From Dipteris shenzhenensis (Eukaryota > Polypodiophyta > Polypodiopsida > Gleicheniales), in assembly GCA_047967505.1 (NCBI GenBank), contig CM106539.1: a stretch of DNA of 64,000 bases; one strand, given 5' to 3'. The notes beneath the pieces are model-generated. The model ran no database searches. It saw nothing but the letters and a program-made list of their open reading frames with translations, and was not told the origin of the DNA. The position numbers and the translations under genes are program-made. Shown one piece after another: positions 52,965-62,932 of the stretch (the stretch's first letter is position 1; every line of letters starts with the position of its first letter).

Positions 52965-53996
52965 TTTTATACTTCCATAACATCCCGAGATTCTTCCGCC
53001 ACCATGAGAGGGGCTTCCTTATATGCCACAAAGAATTAGCATATTGCTGAATCCATGGAGCAGGCTGAAGAAGCCTGTAGGCTTTGATGGAGGTTAAGGC
53101 AGGAAGAGGGACAGGATGAGTGCATGTAGCAGAGGGTTGCAATTGCCAATCCATGAGCCTGTCTGTGTCAGCCACAGGAGGAACAGGTAGAAAAGGATGT
53201 AACAAATCAGCATTTTCTTCCATATAGACCTATGATGCATTCCCAATGCATAGGAAGCAGTGGCCTGAGGAAAAGATAAAACATAGCCCTGATCATCTAC
53301 CACATCATGTATGTATCTAATTCCCAATTTCATGAGATTGTATGCCCGAACAGGTTCCTGTAAAGCGAGTGGAATGTCAAAGATGGCACTCCAATGAATA
53401 CTTTCTTTCCTCATTGAGTTTGTCCCCAAGCAATTATCAAGAGCCCATTTGACCTTAGAAAGTTGTTTCCGATCAAGTATCAGAGCAGTTGAGAAAGGAC
53501 AGCCAGGTATCTTCCCTACAAATCTCCCAATGACAACCTCCCAATAATCAGTAGTCCAATGACCATAAGCACAAGTCCTCATGTTGACACACATGGATGC
53601 TAGCATACAAGTCCAAGGCTGTTGTTGGCGGAAAAAAGTATGCAGCATAGTCGCCTTCCTTGCAAGTACATGATATCTTATATTGAGGACATTAAGTCCA
53701 CCATGCATCCTAGGAGAGCACACCATTTCCATCTTCATCAGTCTCAATGCTTTCACAGCAGTTTTTATTTTCCATAACATCTCCATAGCTTGAGATATAA
53801 AGGCTGAAATATCCCTGAAGGACCAATGCAGCAAAGGCAAATAGAACGACATAGGACATTACAATGGACTGTACTATTCTGAGCCTGACATGAAGAGGCC
53901 AAGTAGAGATCTTCTAGAATTCCAGTTTATGTTGAAGTCTTTGGAAGATCCATTTTAGCTGCTGCTTCCTGGTGATATGCCATCCTATGGGATATC
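52965..53996 (-). pseudogene. LINE-C ORF2 segment between RT and zinc finger
   Basis: Frames 53094-53852 and 52903-53223 read FYLPLLHWSFRDISAFISQA, RMHGGLNVLNIRYHVLARKA, ESIHWSAIFDIPLALQEPVR and SLWHIRKPLSWWRKNLGMLW then KYKM. The next expected motif (QRLFLWRC) is in the plus-strand piece at 52407. Confidence 0.85.
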
Positions 53997-53997
53997 A

Positions 53998-54040
53998 CCA
54001 CACACACACACACGTGTGTGTGTGTGTGTGTGTGTGTGTA
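53998..54040. repeat. (CA)8(GT)13 palindromic microsatellite
   Basis: cacacacacacacac flips to gtgtgtgtgt; it could form a hairpin. It borders the 5' end of the LINE-C piece to its left. Confidence 0.93.
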
Positions 54041-54047
54041 GACACAC

Positions 54048-54296
54048 TTGTTTTTATGGTCAAATTTTTTATGCCTTATATTACAGAGAAACTTCCCTTG
54101 AATGGGGAGCTCAACATTACATCAGCAGAAGATCTCAGTATATGACAAGTATACATTGTAGTCTATATAATGAGTTTGCAGACAATCAAAGAAAGATTGC
54201 TACAGAGAAAACCGGAAAAAGGGGAAAGTAGAAAAAGTAGGATCCCAAAGACTATGATTTCGATCCTTCCATAAAGTCCAGAGTGCCCAGTAACGA
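54048..54296 (-). mobile_element. LINE-C' 3' end (older copy)
   Basis: The minus strand reads WVRYWALWTLWKDRNHSLW, FFRFSL-QSFFDCL and a final TEIFC stop, then 3' UTR to ccataaaaacaag. Its 5' border sat at a (GT)n run. The complete LINE-C element was inserted there, splitting off the microsatellite. Confidence 0.75.
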
Positions 54297-54312
54297 ACCC
54301 AAGTACACACAC
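54297..54312. repeat. 16-bp target-site duplication, left copy
   Basis: acccaagtacacacac, identical to 59945-59960. Confidence 0.95.
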
Positions 54313-54404
54313 TTTTTTTTTTTTTGGTAAAACCAAGATACTTATATTATAAAACATTCATTTACATCCAGGCCGTGCTCAAAATAGAGCTACAGCCCTA
54401 TCCA

Positions 54405-57400
54405 TCAGAAACAGTAAAAGAAAAGTTGAATACAAGAAACATCCAAATCTTCCTCATGTAAGGCATCATATAAAGACTGCCTTAATGAGGCTCTGAAAAA
54501 CTCATAAGGATGCTGAAGAGGAGAATTCAGATATGCTTGGATGCGCTGCAGCCAGAGGGTCCATAAGGCCCAGTATCTGATCCAGTGGAAGAAGAGAGAA
54601 TACTGTGACAAAGAAGCTGATAGTTTGCCATACATCCAGAAAAACCTGTAGAATCTGTGTCCTGGAAATCTGAGAGATAAAAAATAGGAGATTCTATCTA
54701 GAAGGTCTCTGGAATATGAACAAAACCACAATAGATGCGGAATACTCTCCGAAGCAAGGTGACATCTTGGACAAAGAGGTGAAGCTATTCTTCGTTTAGC
54801 CAATTTCACTCCCACTGGGAGAATACCAACAATACATCTCCATAAGAATAGTCTTTGCTTCAATGGCATTTTCAACTTCCATATCATTTGCAATCTTCCT
54901 TTCCACCAGGCTGATGATTTGTTCAGATGCCATAAAGAATTAGCATGATGGGCAATCCAAGGAGGAGGTAAAATTAATCTATAAGCCTGTATAGATGTCA
55001 ATGACTGCAAAGGCTTAGAAGAAATGCTTGAACTTGAAGACTGAAGGTGCCAATCTTGAAGCCTGTCACTGCCATTCAATGTCGGAATCGGAACCAGAGG
55101 AAGTAGGAGATCAGCAATAGCTTTCCAAATAGGTCTATGATGCATTGCCAGGTTGTATTGTCTACATGCTGCTGGAAAAAGGAGAAGATTTCCTTGCATA
55201 TCTACAACATCATCAATGAACCGAATACCCATTTTCATAAGATTGTAAGCTCTGATGGGTTGTTGAACAGCAAGGGGAGAGGAAAACACAGCACTCCAAT
55301 GAATACTCTCCAATCTGAGTGATGATGCTAGAGAAGCAGGATGAGGAGACCATTTGATGTGAGAGAGTACTTGCTTCCAATCCTGAATCAAGGAATTAGA
55401 AAATGGACAAGCAGGGATTTTACCTTGAAATTTTCCAAGTACTACTTCCGATGGATCTACTATCCAATGTCCATAAGCTTGTGTGCGCATCTGACCACAC
55501 AAAATTGCTAGCATAATAGACCAAGGCTGCTCTTGTTGAAAGAATGTTTTGAGCATAGTGATCTTTCTTGCCAACACATGATATTTGATGTTTATTATAT
55601 TCAAACCACCATGCATTCTGGGTGAGCAAAGCAAGTCCATTTTGAGCAACCGTAAAGCTTTTTTATGAAGCTTGGTTTTCCAAAAAATCTCCATGGCTTG
55701 AGACATAAAGGATGAGAGATCTCGAGATGACCAATGTAATAGAGGAAGGTGGAACTGGACATAAGCTAGAACAATAGACTGGACAATTCGAAGCCGTACA
55801 TGCAGAGGCCATGTGGAAATCTTCCAATATTGTAATTTGTCCTGAATTTTGTTGAACACCCATAACATTTGTTGCTTATTACTGATTTTCCAGCCAATAG
55901 GATAACCCAAATGTAACTATATTTTCCGGTTGAATAATCTGGCCTGGCCACAGAATAGCATGCCAATCACAAAGCTTGAGAGGCATGAGTTTTGATTTCT
56001 GAAAATTAATTTTAAGACCAGCTGCCAACCCAAAATCTGAAAGGGTATCCATCAATAGGCGAATCTCCAATGGACTGTTCTTTAGCATGAAGAATGAGTC
56101 GTCTGCATAGGCCTGCGCTATGAAGGGTCGTGAACCAGAAATCTGAAGCCCCTCTAGCTGTCCAGTATCAACCATGTGATCCATATAAAGAAGCAATGGA
56201 TGTGAAGCAATGGCATAAAGCAAGGCACTGAGAGGACATCCTTGTCGAACCGAACGTTCAAGAGTCCAAGACTCAGACAAATGTTTCCCTATAAAGCATT
56301 GTGCAGTAGAATTTGAATAAAGCCAATATATGACATTAGATAGCTTTGGCCCAAAACCAAGTTTTTGCATGATTTGAGAGATATAATCCCACTGTACTGT
56401 ATCAAACGCCTTTGCCACATCCACCTGCATGACCAACACATCTTGATCTGAATATTTAGCATATTCCATTGCAATAAGAGTGTTAGTGATATTGTCATGT
56501 ATATGCCGTCTTGGAACAAAACCATATTGCCTGGGATGAAGTCCATCATGAAGGATATCCTTTATCCGATGTACTAACATTTTGGCAATCAGTTTGTATA
56601 TCACCGGCATCAAAGTAATTGGTCTCCAGTCATCCATAGTCTCACAAAGAATCTTTTTGGGCACAAGCCTCACCAGACCATGCTTCCAAGCTGAGGGAAG
56701 ATGTTGGTGCTGCCATGCTGCATTAATAAACTGCAGAATTGGACCCTTCATTTCTGGCCAAAAGGCTTCGAAAAATTCAACCGTCAGACCATCCCAGCCA
56801 GGGGATTTATGTTTACCCAAATGCTTAAGGGCTTCCTCCAGTTCATCATCTGAAAAAGACATTTCCAGCATTAAGGCTTTTTGCGAGGAGACAATGGGAG
56901 AAACAAGCTCAGTAAATCTGTTACGAGCCAATGCAACCTGAGGTGCAGAGGAAGAAGGCTGAGAATAAAGGAGCTGAAAGTGATCCAGACATTGTTTTTC
57001 AAGCTGAGAGAGAGATTGGGTCCAGAGACCATCTGATTTCCTTACCCTCATGATAGATTGGCTTTGCCTATGTGCATGTAAGTTCCGGAAAAAAGATTTA
57101 GAGGAACAGCCCTTATCTAGCATGGGTTTAACTCTGGCCCTAATCTGCCATTTAGACAGCTTGCGTTTGTCATTGGCATCAATTATAGAGGAAGCACAAG
57201 ATAATAAATGCTGTTCAGAATCAGATAGAGATCTTTGATGACTAATCTATACAAGATACTGCTTGTATGATTTTGCCCACTGGATATGCTGTCTGGTTTC
57301 TGCCAAGTACCATCTTCCATATTCCTTGATGACATTTTGAATACGATTTATGAAAGAGATCCAAGCAAATTCCAGATCCTCCTGAGCATGGGATAGCAAT

Positions 57401-58221
57401 GGCCTGCAAGCCAGTCTGATCATATGCTGAAATTTTTCATGAGAAAGATAGAATTGATTAACCTGTAAATTTCTGACTGAGGAGAGCTGCAAGTCATCCA
57501 GAGGCATACCAAAAGAAAGGGTGAGCCAAAGTGGAGTGTGATCAGATAGTTGTTGTGAATAATCAGTCCACATCTGACATGTATATTCATCATATTGCTA
57601 AGCATGAATGAGATAAAATCTATCAAGCCTGGCCCAATAATCTGTGAAAGCATTATGATGATATGTAAATCCCATCACTGAAGGATGAGTTGCTGTCCAT
57701 AAATCTGCAAATCGAAGTGATGATGTCATGTGTTCCCAATGCTGGATTTCAGAGGGCAGCATATGTGATTTATGCGTGGTATTGTCCTTCCAGTGAGGAG
57801 AATTGTTGAAATCACCACAAAGTAGAGCATTAGAGGACCAAGGATATTGCTTTATGGAGTTCCACATTTGAGCTCTGGAAGCTGAATTTTAAGAGGCATA
57901 CAAAGATCCTATTTCAAAAATCTCTCCATTGATCATACATTGAATAATCATCCATCGTCCACCTAGATCATTATATGCTATCAAGGGTTGCAGATCATGT
58001 CTGGCTAAAATGCACAGCCCAGAGAATTGTTCCGATCCTGAATAGAATATATCATATCCTGAAAAAAACCCATGCTGTCCAGCAAAAAAATGCTGATTAT
58101 GCTCTTGGAGACATACAACATCCGGATGAGTTGTATTTATATAATGCCAGAGAAGCCTCCATTTATTCTGGTTGCAGAGGCCCTGTATATTATAGGAAAA
58201 ACATTTAAGAGAAACACTCAT
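54405..58221 (-). pseudogene. LINE-C ORF2: endonuclease, RT, zf-RVT
   Basis: One frame (58221 to 55879) reads CFSYNIQGLCNQNKWRLLWH, DVVCLQEHN, CGDFNNSP and WARLDRFYLIHA (endonuclease). Then come HLGKHKSPGWDGLTVEFFEA, WRPITLMPVIYKLIAKMLVH, QVDVAKAFDTVQWDYISQIM, SVRQGCPLSALLYAIASHP and IAQAYADDSFFML (RT, YADD kept). In-frame stops lie at about 57888, 57597 and 57246. A one-base shift near 55900 leads into 55910-54405: HVRLRIVQSIVLAYVQFHLP, then CPRCHLASESIPHLLWFC. Motifs are complete, so decay is recent. Confidence 0.92.
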
Positions 58222-58269
58222 GAAAATATATACAAGAGAATGATCGGTCCTCCAAAAGAGCGGGAGGCC

Positions 58270-59466
58270 TCAAGCCTCTGCCATTGCCACAGGGTCTTGC
58301 TGACCCTCAGCTTCCAATTCCCTGATAATATCATCTTCTTCACAAAGGGGAAGACCCTTCTTGACTGCATTGACCCAAGCCTTTGTGATGGGGCTGCTTG
58401 AAGAGGTAGAAGATTGACCTGGAGAAGGAGCAGAGGCATCCCAATTACGAGATTGGAGAGGTCTTTGTTTGAGAGGCACCGTCTTCTTTGCAGTCTGCCA
58501 TCCTTCATGAGAAGGTGAAATATTTTCTCCTAACTTGCTTTTACCTTTATCCTTATTTTGAGCTGAATTGGCCTGACTCCCTGTATGAACTGAAGGCTTT
58601 GGTCCTTTAGCTTCAATCTTTTCCACATATGTCTTCTGACCTCCTTTATTAGATGGCAGAGGAATAGCAGCTGGAGGAGGTGGATGAAGGATAGAAGGAC
58701 ACTCCGAAGCAAGATGCCCAAATTTGTGACAAGAAAAACAAGCTCCAGCAAAAATGCCCCATTTTAAGGTGAAATATTTCTTGCCCAAATTAACACCCTC
58801 AATCTCAACTGCAATAGAAGAAGGGATCGGTCTATCAGTATCCCATAATATGCAAAAACGATTTTTATTACCTGTTGGACAAGGGGGACAGATCACTTGC
58901 CCCAATGTCATAGCTAAACCTGGAAGCTCTATTCTCATATAATCTGGAAAATCAACCACTTCAACCCATACAGGGCAATGATGCTTGATGAGGTTCTGAT
59001 AGTCCTTATTGGGGGACCAGGGCATGATATGCACCATCTGGCGACCAAAAAATAACGGAGACATTTCCAGCATCTTTTGTTTTGTCAAAGCATCCAAAAG
59101 ATGAACTTCATAAAATCCTCGGGAGGCAAAATAGACTCCTTCTATAAAGCATCCACCTAGGAGAGAATTCACCCATTGTCCCACATCATTAGCAGAGGGA
59201 ATTTTGCCTGGGAAAAAGATGATAACTGCAGTTTGAGAGAGCTTCTTCAAAGGTTGCACAAGAGATGGCAGCTTCATTTTGTAAGTGAGTTCCGGAGCAG
59301 GTTGAATCCATTCCCTTCTGCTTTGTTGAAAATCATCATTCAGCATATCAAACACATAAGAAGCATCTTCAGAAGAAGGAGCTATGGGAGAAGAGGCTTC
59401 CCTTGATTGTCTTTTGGGTTCAGGAGAGAGGGCTCTCTTGACATAGTACTTATTTGCTTCTGCCAT
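58270..59466 (-). CDS. LINE-C ORF1 protein with CCHC knuckle
   Basis: The intact 398-codon frame starts MAEANKYYVKRALSPEPKRQ. Residues about 85-230 are DUF4283-like (TAVIIFFPGKIPSANDVGQW; WVEVVDFPDYMRIELPGLAM). One knuckle follows, CFSCHKFGHLASEC (C-x2-C-x4-H-x4-C), at about 245-258, then a Ser/Pro/Lys-rich tail. It is expected to coat LINE RNA. It ends with VAMAEA 49 bases before the ORF2 ATG. Confidence 0.88.
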   Translation of the reverse strand: MAEANKYYVKRALSPEPKRQSREASSPIAPSSEDASYVFDMLNDDFQQSRREWIQPAPELTYKMKLPSLVQPLKKLSQTAVIIFFPGKIPSANDVGQWVNSLLGGCFIEGVYFASRGFYEVHLLDALTKQKMLEMSPLFFGRQMVHIMPWSPNKDYQNLIKHHCPVWVEVVDFPDYMRIELPGLAMTLGQVICPPCPTGNKNRFCILWDTDRPIPSSIAVEIEGVNLGKKYFTLKWGIFAGACFSCHKFGHLASECPSILHPPPPAAIPLPSNKGGQKTYVEKIEAKGPKPSVHTGSQANSAQNKDKGKSKLGENISPSHEGWQTAKKTVPLKQRPLQSRNWDASAPSPGQSSTSSSSPITKAWVNAVKKGLPLCEEDDIIRELEAEGQQDPVAMAEA

Positions 59467-59533
59467 GGAGGCTAAGGGATTTAACAGATATCAAACAGGG
59501 AGATTCGGACAGGGACGAAGAAAGGCTCGCAGG

Positions 59534-59720
59534 CTGTACGGACGAGGCTGTACGGACGCTGGGATGAAGCACTGTACGGTCAGATATGGGAGATTACAGG
59601 AAAGGACTGAGAAACTGTACGGGATCACCGACGGGCTGTACGGGACAACGGACAGTCTGTACAGAAGAGTTGAAGGACTGTACGGAATAATTAAAGGGGA
59701 AAATACGAACGGACTGTATG
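59534..59720 (-). promoter_or_regulatory. Repeated ctgtacgg motif in the LINE-C 5' UTR
   Basis: ctgtacgg occurs exactly at 59534, 59548, 59572, 59614, 59635 and 59678, with variants at 59656 and 59712 (ccgtacag on the element's strand). Clustered identical 8-mers upstream of ORF1 suggest internal-promoter binding sites; the function is inferred. Confidence 0.5.
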
Positions 59721-59866
59721 GGCTTTGGGAAGGAAGACTGCAGGTAAGAAGTGACGAGCAGGGTCGAACGGAGCAGCGATGGAAAGGTAAGCAACGACGG
59801 CCGTACGATGGTACAGACGAAGCGACGGGCGCCAAACTCTGATGGACGACGATGAACGACGCTCAC

Positions 59867-59946
59867 CGTACGTCCGTCTCTCACCCTCTCTCACACACAC
59901 GCTCAGCGTACGTCCGTCGCACACCCTCTCTCACACACACGCTCAC
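59867..59946. repeat. 40-bp tandem duplication at the LINE-C 5' end
   Basis: cgtacgtccgtc followed by caccctctctcacacacacg occurs at 59867 and 59907. Confidence 0.92.
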
Positions 59947-59960
59947 CCAAGTACACACAC
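59945..59960. repeat. 16-bp target-site duplication, right copy
   Basis: acccaagtacacacac, continuing into (AC)n and (TACA)n to 60008. Confidence 0.95.
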
Positions 59961-60008
59961 ACACATACATATATACCCACATGTATACATACACATACAT
60001 ACATACAA

Positions 60009-60289
60009 AGAGAGAGAAAGAAAGAAAGAAAGAAATTTTATTAAAGGTCCACGGAAGGCCATACGTGGCCTATGGGACACAAAATCATCCGAAAGGAAAA
60101 TACATCATCAACGATGCGCCAACTAGGTGGCCTCATCGTAATACCGCTAAGATGCCAAAAATGGCTACAAAAATCCTAGATACAAAATGAAATGAAATAG
60201 AGTACCAAAATGCCTAGATACAAAATGTAAAATATGAAATATGAGAAACATCGTCTTCCCTAAGGGGTCTGTGATCCAAAGAAATGATG
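60009..60289 (-). mobile_element. LINE-A' 3' UTR copy bracketed by microsatellites
   Basis: Almost identical to 27457-27735: tail (AG)n(AAAG)n, tttattaaaggtccacgga, ggccatacgtggcc stem-loop, up to atcatttctttggatcac region. Its 5' end meets (AG)n(AC)n at 60291-60324. Confidence 0.92.
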
Positions 60290-60290
60290 G

Positions 60291-60324
60291 AGAGAGAGAG
60301 AGAGAGAGAGACACACACACACAC
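60291..60324. repeat. (AG)10(AC)7 microsatellite
   Basis: Pure dinucleotide run at the 5' border of the LINE-A' fragment. Confidence 0.95.
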
Positions 60325-60559
60325 AGAGGTTATCCAGATCGTCTCTACAATATTTTATGCATTGTTTCTTTTTATATCACATAATACACAATTGTATGAA
60401 AATCTCAATCAGACCAATGTGCAAAAACCAAAAAGGTCACCGTTGTCAAACAATAACCCCTAAAAGCTTCATACACAATTGAGATCAAGAAAACTCTTTG
60501 CAGCACAAAGTCAAGCAATAACCTTCATTTCAAAGCTATTTAAGCACACAACAACATAC

Positions 60560-60696
60560 CTTTCTTTTATATCTTTGACTTCTATCTTTCAGCTTTTCAC
60601 AGACTAGTTTTAAATCACATGTCACATTAAACAGGTCCTCTGCATCAGGATGAAATTCACGAAAAATTGTTTTCTCACTAAGCCCTAACTTTGGTT
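60560..60696 (-). CDS. LIG4: LIG4 exon with the FHPDAEDLFNVT segment
   Basis: The 137-bp exon follows gtcttttggcag and ends before gtatgt. It encodes EPKLGLSEKTIFREFHPDAE then DLFNVTCDLKLVCEKLKDRS, a hallmark block of the plant LIG4 DNA-binding domain. It ends in phase 0 with QRYKRK. The next exon lies 16.1 kb away, beyond a complete LINE-C element and other LINE debris. Confidence 0.95.
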
Positions 60697-60814
60697 CTGC
60701 CAAAAGACAACAGAAAGAAAACCTTATGAATGTTAGCAAAATTGTTACCACAGCTGCAAAATGCTGTCTAATATAAATTACAAAAACAAATCCATAGATT
60801 GTATCACCTATCAC

Positions 60815-60900
60815 CTTTCAGAATGACAATAATAATCCATTTTATTTCTTGGGCGTTTGTTCTGGTTATCATCTCCCCAAGAATAGACGATTTGTCCTCT
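60815..60900 (-). CDS. LIG4: LIG4 exon, DNA-binding domain
   Basis: The 86-bp exon sits between acceptor ttatgggcag and donor gtgata and encodes REDKSSILGEMITRTNAQEI then KWIIIVILK. Its phase (1 + 84 + 1) joins both neighbours without a break. The TNAQEIKWIIIVILK stretch is the conserved helix before the LGLSE motif of LIG4. The upstream intron is 107 bp and the downstream one 118 bp. Confidence 0.92.
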
Positions 60901-61007
60901 CTGCCCATAAGAAAAACTCATTACATGTTAATGAGTGTAGTCCAAAACTTCTTCTGTTGCATGTATGCAAGTTCATGCTGCACACACTCTGCAACCTGAA
61001 AGCTCAC

Positions 61008-61088
61008 CTGCTTTCAGCTGAAGCCAATCGATCAAGATAGTTGTTCACATCTCTGATCTTCAAACCACCTGATGACGTACTTTGTCTC
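61008..61088 (-). CDS. LIG4: LIG4 exon, DNA-binding domain
   Basis: The 81-bp exon follows an acceptor reading ttattcag and is followed by a gtgagc donor. After one leading base it reads RQSTSSGGLKIRDVNNYLDR then LASAES, typical of the plant LIG4 DNA-binding domain. It ends with two bases of an Arg codon completed by the next exon. It is the most 5' exon I could find. The sequence up to 64000 shows no further match, so the N-terminal exons probably lie beyond the window. Confidence 0.9.
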
Positions 61089-62199
61089 CTGAATAAGACC
61101 TAGATGACACATTGATCAAAAAGTTATCCCCAGCCTGACCTTTTGGAGCAATAAACTGAAGCACATGAGCTCAAACGTTGCATTCGAGAAAAATCTTAAC
61201 ACAACTTTATATAGGACTATGCAACATGATCAAGGAGTGATTGACCTGTGACAAATCATCGGTGTGGAAAAACGCCCTACGCTACTTACAAGTCTATACT
61301 AAAGCACTCCTCTAGTGAGGAAATGCTAATACAAGTCAAACTTCATCAAGCTTTCTCAGGATGGTCAAGGTTTACCACGATGTTCCTTAAGGTGGATGGA
61401 TGTAATGATCTAATTAGGGAGATTAAGGTATTGACTGTTAACTTTTGAAAAGAGTGTCCAGAAAGGACAAAAGTCCCTCCTCTAGTGGAGGAATCAAGTT
61501 GTGCAAATTTAGGGGAAAGCAACCAAGCCAATCAAAAGCATGAGGGCTCTCACAAAAGAAGGCTGATCCCCTGAGGCAGTCTTAATCTATCACTCTTGCC
61601 CTAATTGCTCTGTCAGTCCGCACGCCTATTACTGGCTACAATACTCCATCATACTACAGTTGCCTGTCCATGCTCTTCCAAAGCCTTGTTGCTGCAGCAT
61701 AGCAAGTCCAGCCAGCAAACACAAGTTATCAGCCACGTTATAGATCACCCACCCAAAAAGACGCCCTGCTGCAGCCACCTACCCCTCTGCAAACTATGAA
61801 CCCTCTTTTTCTGCTGAGAATTGCAACTTCTCTGCATAGCTGCAGTGTCCTTTTTGCTGCCTCCTATTGCAGACAAAGGGATCGGTTAGAAAGGGAGGGA
61901 CTTGTTGGTCCAATTTAATGAGGTCTGTTGTGGATCTCAAAGCAGTGTTGAGACAGCCAAAAGAAGGTAAGCTTTAAGGGTGGGTGAGCAAGCACTCGTC
62001 GAGACCGTTCACGGATGTAGTGCTCCACTCTGCGTGAAGTGTCATTTTCTCCCCCAAAAGAGATAACTTCTATGAAGTACAACCACAATACAGAAATCCA
62101 AGATAAACTCCTATGAGAACCTCATACAAGAATCATACAAAAAAGAAACGAGGTTGTCACAACAAATCTGGAGAGTGGAAGTCACAAAAAAGGCCTGTG
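61089..62199. other. No recognised gene
   Basis: No upstream LIG4 exon was found here. A 61-codon minus-strand frame at 61346-61531 is unassigned. Confidence 0.45.
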
Positions 62200-62640
62200 G
62201 TAGTATGCGTGAAGAGCAAACCGTGGTTCCATTACCTCATAAAGATGCCCTTTGGGACAATTTGTCTTCTTCATTCCCTGGTACCACAGTTTACGTACAC
62301 ATACCCTTTCATCTAATGGTGGTAGTTTTGTTCTGCTTAGAGTCCCTCAAGATGGGTGGCTTTAGTTCTCTTGGATGTTCAAGTTCCAAAAGTTCACTTG
62401 GTGGTTTTGGACCGAAATTCACTACTGTCGTGGGTCTCATTGGAGATCCTATCTAGGGGCACAGTGCTTCAATGTGTAGAGGTGGCAGGGCGTCTAAGGC
62501 AATGTCATTATTGTAGGGAGCTTGGCCATTAGTCCAAGACATGCCCAAAGTTCGTGGGACGTACTGTGAGGAGACACACAAGCCACAACGGAGGCCACTC
62601 AATAGCCCCCATCCTTGTAGGGCACAACCGCCACGGAATG
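62200..62640 (+). pseudogene. Decayed LINE ORF1 with CCHC knuckle
   Basis: In mixed frames: WVALVLLDVQ, LQCVEVAGRLRQCHYCRELG then H-SKTCPK, giving C-x2-C-x4-H-x4-C with a stop inside. Only about 150 codons are traceable. Confidence 0.5.
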
Positions 62641-62658
62641 ATCTCTATACCGACACAA

Positions 62659-62930
62659 TGTTAGAAATATTTATATTTCTAAGGCAAGGACCAATGTTAT
62701 GTTAAGGGGCTAGAGGCACTTTTTTCCTTTATTAAGGATTTTTACTCCTAACCTCAATTACAGGTTGAGTTTGTTGGCAAGTTAGCACCACACATCTTTT
62801 GACCCCAATTAGGGTTCATTCTAAGGTTGTGGCTCTATGATTACCGTAGCTTTGTAGTTCAATTGTGTTGCTGCAATTCCAGCTTGCTTCAGCTCTATTC
62901 TCTCGTGTTCTCTTGCTTCCATTTCCAACA
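62659..62930 (+). mobile_element. Copia-type LTR (lone 5' LTR)
   Basis: A 272-bp block TGTTAGAAATAT to TTTCCAACA with inverted ends, followed by a primer site. No matching 3' LTR lies before 64000, so the element may continue outside the window. Confidence 0.7.
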
Positions 62931-62932
62931 TT

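Larger units (their letters stand above)
54313..59944 (-). mobile_element. Nearly complete LINE-C element
   Basis: A 5.6-kb element has a perfect 16-bp target duplication, a poly(A) tail (T-run 54313-54325), an intact ORF1, and ORF2 with endonuclease, RT and zf-RVT. ORF2 carries three stops and one frameshift. The 5' region (59467-59944) has repeated ctgtacgg motifs and a 40-bp duplication. It lies in the 16.1-kb LIG4 intron, same strand as the gene, and was inserted at the border of an older LINE-C' copy and a GT run. Confidence 0.93.
5480..61088 (-). other. LIG4: Span of the DNA ligase IV gene seen in this window
   Basis: Seven exons listed separately join into one open reading frame: every junction has GT-AG borders and phases match. 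The conceptual product runs from the C-terminal DNA-binding domain (GGLKIRDVNNYLDRLAS), through FHPDAEDLFNVTCDLKLVCE and DIEVGKPVRPQLA, to adenylation motif I (ECKFDGDRIQIHKNG), the FFSR segment, and motif III (CILDGEM). In plants and animals LIG4 works with XRCC4 in the nucleus and seals double-strand breaks during non-homologous end joining; the lysine of KFDGDR is the adenylated residue. Introns are 107, 118, 16094, 123, 23698 and 14846 bp, and the long ones consist mostly of retrotransposons. The N-terminal part and the rest of the adenylation, OB-fold and BRCT regions are not in the window. I identify the family from remembered conservation, not from a search. Confidence 0.93.

Noticed and set aside
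51987-54122. Inverted 75-bp repeats as terminal repeats of a DNA transposon
   Set aside because: Both are LINE-C' 3' UTR pieces in opposite orientation next to microsatellites; no transposase or matching target duplication.
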